From contig JAVKLI010000074.1 in NCBI GenBank assembly GCA_031539425.1, positions 1-26,712 of the forward strand: 26,712 nucleotides of DNA, written 5' to 3'. Numbering within the stretch: the first letter of the stretch is position 1; the number at the start of each line of letters is the position of its first letter. A program made the position numbers and the translations under genes. The DNA comes from UBA4416 sp031539425 (lineage in GTDB: Bacteria > Bacteroidota > Bacteroidia > B-17B0 > Aurantibacillaceae). Shown piece after piece: positions 24,964 to 26,712 of this stretch. The notes under the pieces are model-generated. The model was not told the DNA's origin and did no database searches. It saw only the letters and a list, made by a program, of their open reading frames with translations.

Positions 24964-25012
24964 AAGTTTGAGCTTGCGCTGCTTTGTAATTAAATAAGCG
25001 CGGTTCAAATTT
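24964..25012 (+). other. Imperfect hairpin after the thioredoxin-like gene
   Basis: This hairpin lies in the 286-bp spacer 24941-25226. TTTGA (24967-24971) pairs with TCAAA (25005-25009), extended outward to 24964 by AA and a G-U pair, and GCGCT (24976-24980) pairs with AGCGC (24997-25001), with a small internal loop and a 16-nt apical loop. No U-run follows, so it is not a standard intrinsic terminator; it may still stabilise or end the transcript. The rest of the spacer is AT-rich and I see nothing else in it. Confidence 0.35.
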
Positions 25013-25226
25013 AAAAGACTCTGAGGGTTATTAATATTCCAAATTACTGGAGCTATCATTACCTCATATAGTATTTTTTTAACTTAATAATTTTAATACT
25101 TCAAATCAATTTTTGCATGTTGAGGTTCTTGGCTCTAATTTTAATCTCATTTTCTCATCAACTCCAGTTATTGAAATCAGTACATGATTAAATAATGATT
25201 ATTTTTATTTTTTTTAAATTTATCCT

Positions 25227-25571
25227 ATGAAAATTATCTTATTTACTTTTACATTAGTAATCATGCTGATGTTATCTTGTTCAAAAACATCAAATACAAC
25301 TACTACTTCAACAACTGGAACCGCTTTTACGCATTCTGTAAAAACAGTATTTGATAAGTGCGCTTCTTGTCATGGTTCAGGTAAAAATAACTCAAGTGAT
25401 TGGTTATATAATGCCGCAAATTATGAAGAAACATTTAAAAATCAAATAAGTAAGGTTTATAATACCGTTAAAACCATTTACAGCGGCATGTCTCAAAAAG
25501 CAGGATTAACACAAGCAGAAGTAGATGCAATAGTTGCTTGGTATAACGCCGGATACCCTGCCTCAAATTAA
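25227..25571 (+). CDS. Small c-type cytochrome lipoprotein
   Basis: The protein has 114 residues. A lipoprotein signal peptide ends in LMLSC (Cys 18), followed by a Thr/Ser/Asn-rich linker (about 20-32). One haem-binding motif, CASCH (C45, C48, H49), is present, and M88 in YSGMSQKAGL is the likely sixth iron ligand. The rest is a compact single-haem cytochrome c domain ending in VDAIVAWYNAGYP. It would sit lipid-anchored facing the periplasm and carry electrons; its partner is unknown. The AraC-type gene begins within a few bases of its stop. Confidence 0.88.
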   Translation: MKIILFTFTLVIMLMLSCSKTSNTTTTSTTGTAFTHSVKTVFDKCASCHGSGKNNSSDWLYNAANYEETFKNQISKVYNTVKTIYSGMSQKAGLTQAEVDAIVAWYNAGYPASN

Positions 25572-25577
25572 TTAAAT

Positions 25578-25799
25578 GTGGTGGAGCTAGTAAACGAGTA
25601 TATACAGCTGAGTGTAGAAATAAACAATGCTGTATCGGCTTCTAATAGTATTATAAATCAAAGCAACGATGCTGTATTAATTACTTTTAATTTAGATGCT
25701 AAGGATTGTTTGATTTATTTGGAAGCAATTACGAATTTCAAATTAAGGTTGAAAAATCGTATTTTGAAAAATATAACGAACAGTTGGAGTTTAATATAG
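25578..25799 (+). pseudogene. 5' part of an AraC-family regulator, out of frame with the rest
   Basis: A GTG-started frame of 73 codons begins 6 bp after the cytochrome gene. Its first ~44 residues (to LITFNLDAKDC) read as protein. From about 25710 the sequence looks protein-like in the -1 frame instead (FDLFGSNYEFQ), which leads into the AraC domain. Inserting one T in the TGTTTGAT run near 25708-25712 would join the two into one ~240-residue protein. The tail of this frame (KLRLKNRILKNIT) then has no meaning. No classical slippery heptamer is seen, so I favour a mutation or a sequencing error over programmed frameshifting. Confidence 0.5.
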
Positions 25800-26296
25800 A
25801 AAAACAAAGTATTTGCTGTAACACCCAAGCCAAATTGTTTGACATTATTAATTGCAAATTACATGGCATACAACGAAAAATATATTTAGAAAGTCATATT
25901 TTATTTTTAGTATATCAAACTCAAAAAAACAATTTGATTTTTAATTTAAATTGTGGCGGCTGTGCTATTATTAATAAACCAATAGAAGCAGCTAAAATAC
26001 AAAAAGCAAAATTATATATTTTAGAGAATATTCAAAACATCATTACTATACCTATTGTAGCAGAGTATGTGGGCACCAACCAATGTTATTTAAAAAAGGG
26101 ATTTAAAGAAATTTTCAATCAAACTATTTTTGAATTTATTCAAGAAAACAGAATGATAAAAGCCAAGCACCTGCTTCAAGAATCACAAACAAGCATTGCA
26201 GATGTGGCTCAAAGCGTAGGTTACTCCTCAACGAGCAGTTTTAGTCAATCGTACAAAAACTACTTTGGCATTTCACCTATAGATCACAAAAAGTAA
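25706..26296 (+). CDS. AraC-family transcriptional regulator, C-terminal part (probably frameshifted)
   Basis: The product has 196 residues if it starts at the TTG at 25706, which is a poor start; it is more likely the downstream part of the gene that begins at 25578. The C-terminal ~95 residues form the double helix-turn-helix DNA-binding domain, with VAEYVGTNQCYLKKGFKEIF as the first unit and IADVAQSVGYSSTSSFSQSY as the second, ending in FGISP. The middle section CKLHGIQRKIYLESHILFLV resembles the linker of PchR-like regulators of siderophore receptors. The N-terminal ligand-binding part would be unusually short even after joining the frames. The likely target is the TonB-receptor gene downstream, which has repeated boxes at 26300-26335. 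Confidence 0.7.
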   Translation: MFDLFGSNYEFQIKVEKSYFEKYNEQLEFNIEKQSICCNTQAKLFDIINCKLHGIQRKIYLESHILFLVYQTQKNNLIFNLNCGGCAIINKPIEAAKIQKAKLYILENIQNIITIPIVAEYVGTNQCYLKKGFKEIFNQTIFEFIQENRMIKAKHLLQESQTSIADVAQSVGYSSTSSFSQSYKNYFGISPIDHKK

Positions 26297-26299
26297 TTT

Positions 26300-26335
26300 T
26301 TCCACTTTTCTAAATTAAAATTCCGCTTTTCTAAA
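26300..26335 (+). promoter_or_regulatory. Direct-repeat operator candidate before the TonB-receptor gene
   Basis: TTCCACTTTTCTAAA (26300-26314) and TTCCGCTTTTCTAAA (26321-26335) are 15-bp direct repeats differing at one base. They are spaced 21 bp apart, about two helical turns, so both face the same side of the DNA. Each AraC-family monomer contacts a site of this size, and such repeats just upstream of a promoter are the usual activator layout. The repeats start directly after the regulator gene. Binding is inferred, not shown. Confidence 0.5.
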
Positions 26336-26356
26336 ATATGTTACTGGTTTTGTTTT

Positions 26357-26364
26357 GATATTTG
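26357..26364 (+). promoter_or_regulatory. Candidate -7 box of the TonB-receptor gene
   Basis: GATATTTG differs from TAnnTTTG only in its first base and lies about 35 bp before the ATG at 26399 and just downstream of the direct repeats. A weak box next to activator sites is what one expects for an activated promoter, but a chance match is possible. Confidence 0.35.
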
Positions 26365-26398
26365 CGCGTTAAATTTAAAATCATTCTAAATAATATAT

Positions 26399-26650
26399 AT
26401 GAAAAAAATAGCAATAATATCTTGTTTTGCAGTATTAAACATGGCCCTAAATGGTCAAAATCAATTAAAAGATACTATAACAGATGCGTCAAACGTTACA
26501 ATAGTTGGAGAAAAAATAAATAATTTATCAGGTTCTGCTGAGTATTTAGATAAAAAAACGTTATCAAAACTAAACTATAGGGCGCAAATAGAAAAGTACA
26601 AATACTTTAAACATAAAAAACCCTTAAAAACCCTAAAAATAAAGGCGTGA
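26399..26650 (+). pseudogene. TonB-dependent receptor, N-terminal fragment
   Basis: The open frame has 83 codons. Residues 1-20 are a signal peptide (MKKIAIISCFAVLNMALNG). VTIVGEKINNLSGSAEYLDK and KTLSKLNY then match the beginning of the plug domain of FecA-type TonB-dependent receptors, where this is normally followed by a segment like TDINxVLRQVPG. Here, after LNY (about 26579), the text turns into a Lys-rich tail (EKYKYFKHKKPLKTLKIKA) and stops at 26648-26650. The downstream sequence is repetitive and non-coding, so the receptor appears interrupted by an insertion. The remaining plug and barrel would lie beyond the window, if they exist. Receptors of this type import iron chelates or similar. 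Confidence 0.6.
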
Positions 26651-26712
26651 ACCCTATTTTTAGGTAAAAGGGTATTGTAAATAGAAAAGTACAAAAACTA
26701 CCGATATATACC
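26580..26712 (+). mobile_element. Foreign-looking repeat sequence interrupting the TonB-receptor gene
   Basis: A 17-bp direct repeat, AAATAGAAAAGTACAAA, occurs at 26586-26602 and 26679-26695 (period 93 bp). Between the copies lies a hairpin: CCTAAAAAT (632-640 of the 26 kb block) pairs with ATTTTTAGG (26656-26664) around a 15-nt loop, extended by ACCCTT (26620-26625) with AAGGGT (26668-26673). The start lies just where receptor homology stops. It looks like the end of an insertion element or a repeat unit, but no transposase is visible before the window ends and no family can be named. Confidence 0.4.

Noticed and set aside
25215..25222. TAAATTTA as a promoter box for the cytochrome gene
   Set aside because: It differs from the consensus in the last base and would start transcription at or after the ATG at 25227.
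26616..26640. CCCTTAAAAACCCTAAAAA resembling telomere-like or CRISPR-like repeats
   Set aside because: The units are too short and irregular and there are no spacers of constant length; a hairpin arm explains the pattern better.

Overview
The window is strongly AT-rich and comes from a member of the phylum Bacteroidota. The evidence is consistent across genes. There is a Bacteroidota-type promoter box (TAnnTTTG) before atpD. The F1 ATPase genes occur as an isolated atpD-atpC pair with a short epsilon subunit. There is a GlmU-like protein of the alternative Bacteroidota type, a gcvH-VanZ neighbourhood, a DUF4369-thioredoxin lipoprotein, and AraC-type regulator and TonB-receptor remnants at the right edge. 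The class or genus cannot be fixed from sequence reading alone.

Layout, left to right. Positions 1-260 are the 3' end of an insertion sequence (transposase C-terminus plus terminal repeat), so the left border lies inside a mobile element. Positions 274-4214 (+) carry a double SRPBCC-domain protein, gcvH, a VanZ-like membrane protein, trmB, a 61-aa protein, a membrane-anchored TerB/J-domain protein and a small metallophosphoesterase. Positions 4244-8477 (-) form the unit DUF349 protein, yebC, recJ. An AT-rich divergent spacer of about 390 bp precedes atpD-atpC (8865-10637, +), which converges with trmD (10640-11314, -) with only 2 bp between the stop codons. From 11516 to 22196 (+) eight genes are packed almost without spacers: trhO, hmgA, miaA, engB, a 113-aa conserved protein, a 1497-aa secreted protein of unknown function, the GlmU-like protein and cyoE. 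Then come lpdA and a thioredoxin-like lipoprotein (22405-24940), a 286-bp spacer with an imperfect hairpin, a small c-type cytochrome lipoprotein, an AraC-family regulator whose reading frame looks broken, and the first ~60 residues of a TonB-dependent receptor that runs into foreign-looking repeat sequence at the right edge.

Most of the window is ordinary core genome. Several genes concern tRNA and translation: trmB, trmD, trhO and miaA modify tRNA, engB acts in ribosome assembly, and yebC encodes a TACO1-type translation factor. Others serve energy and redox metabolism: atpDC, cyoE, lpdA, gcvH and the thioredoxin-like protein. hmgA breaks down aromatic amino acids and recJ acts in DNA repair. 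The parts most worth a second look are the right end, where an apparent regulator/operator/TonB-receptor module looks freshly damaged, and the 1497-aa secreted protein with repeated beta-rich modules. I found no CRISPR array, rRNA, tRNA or clear defence system.
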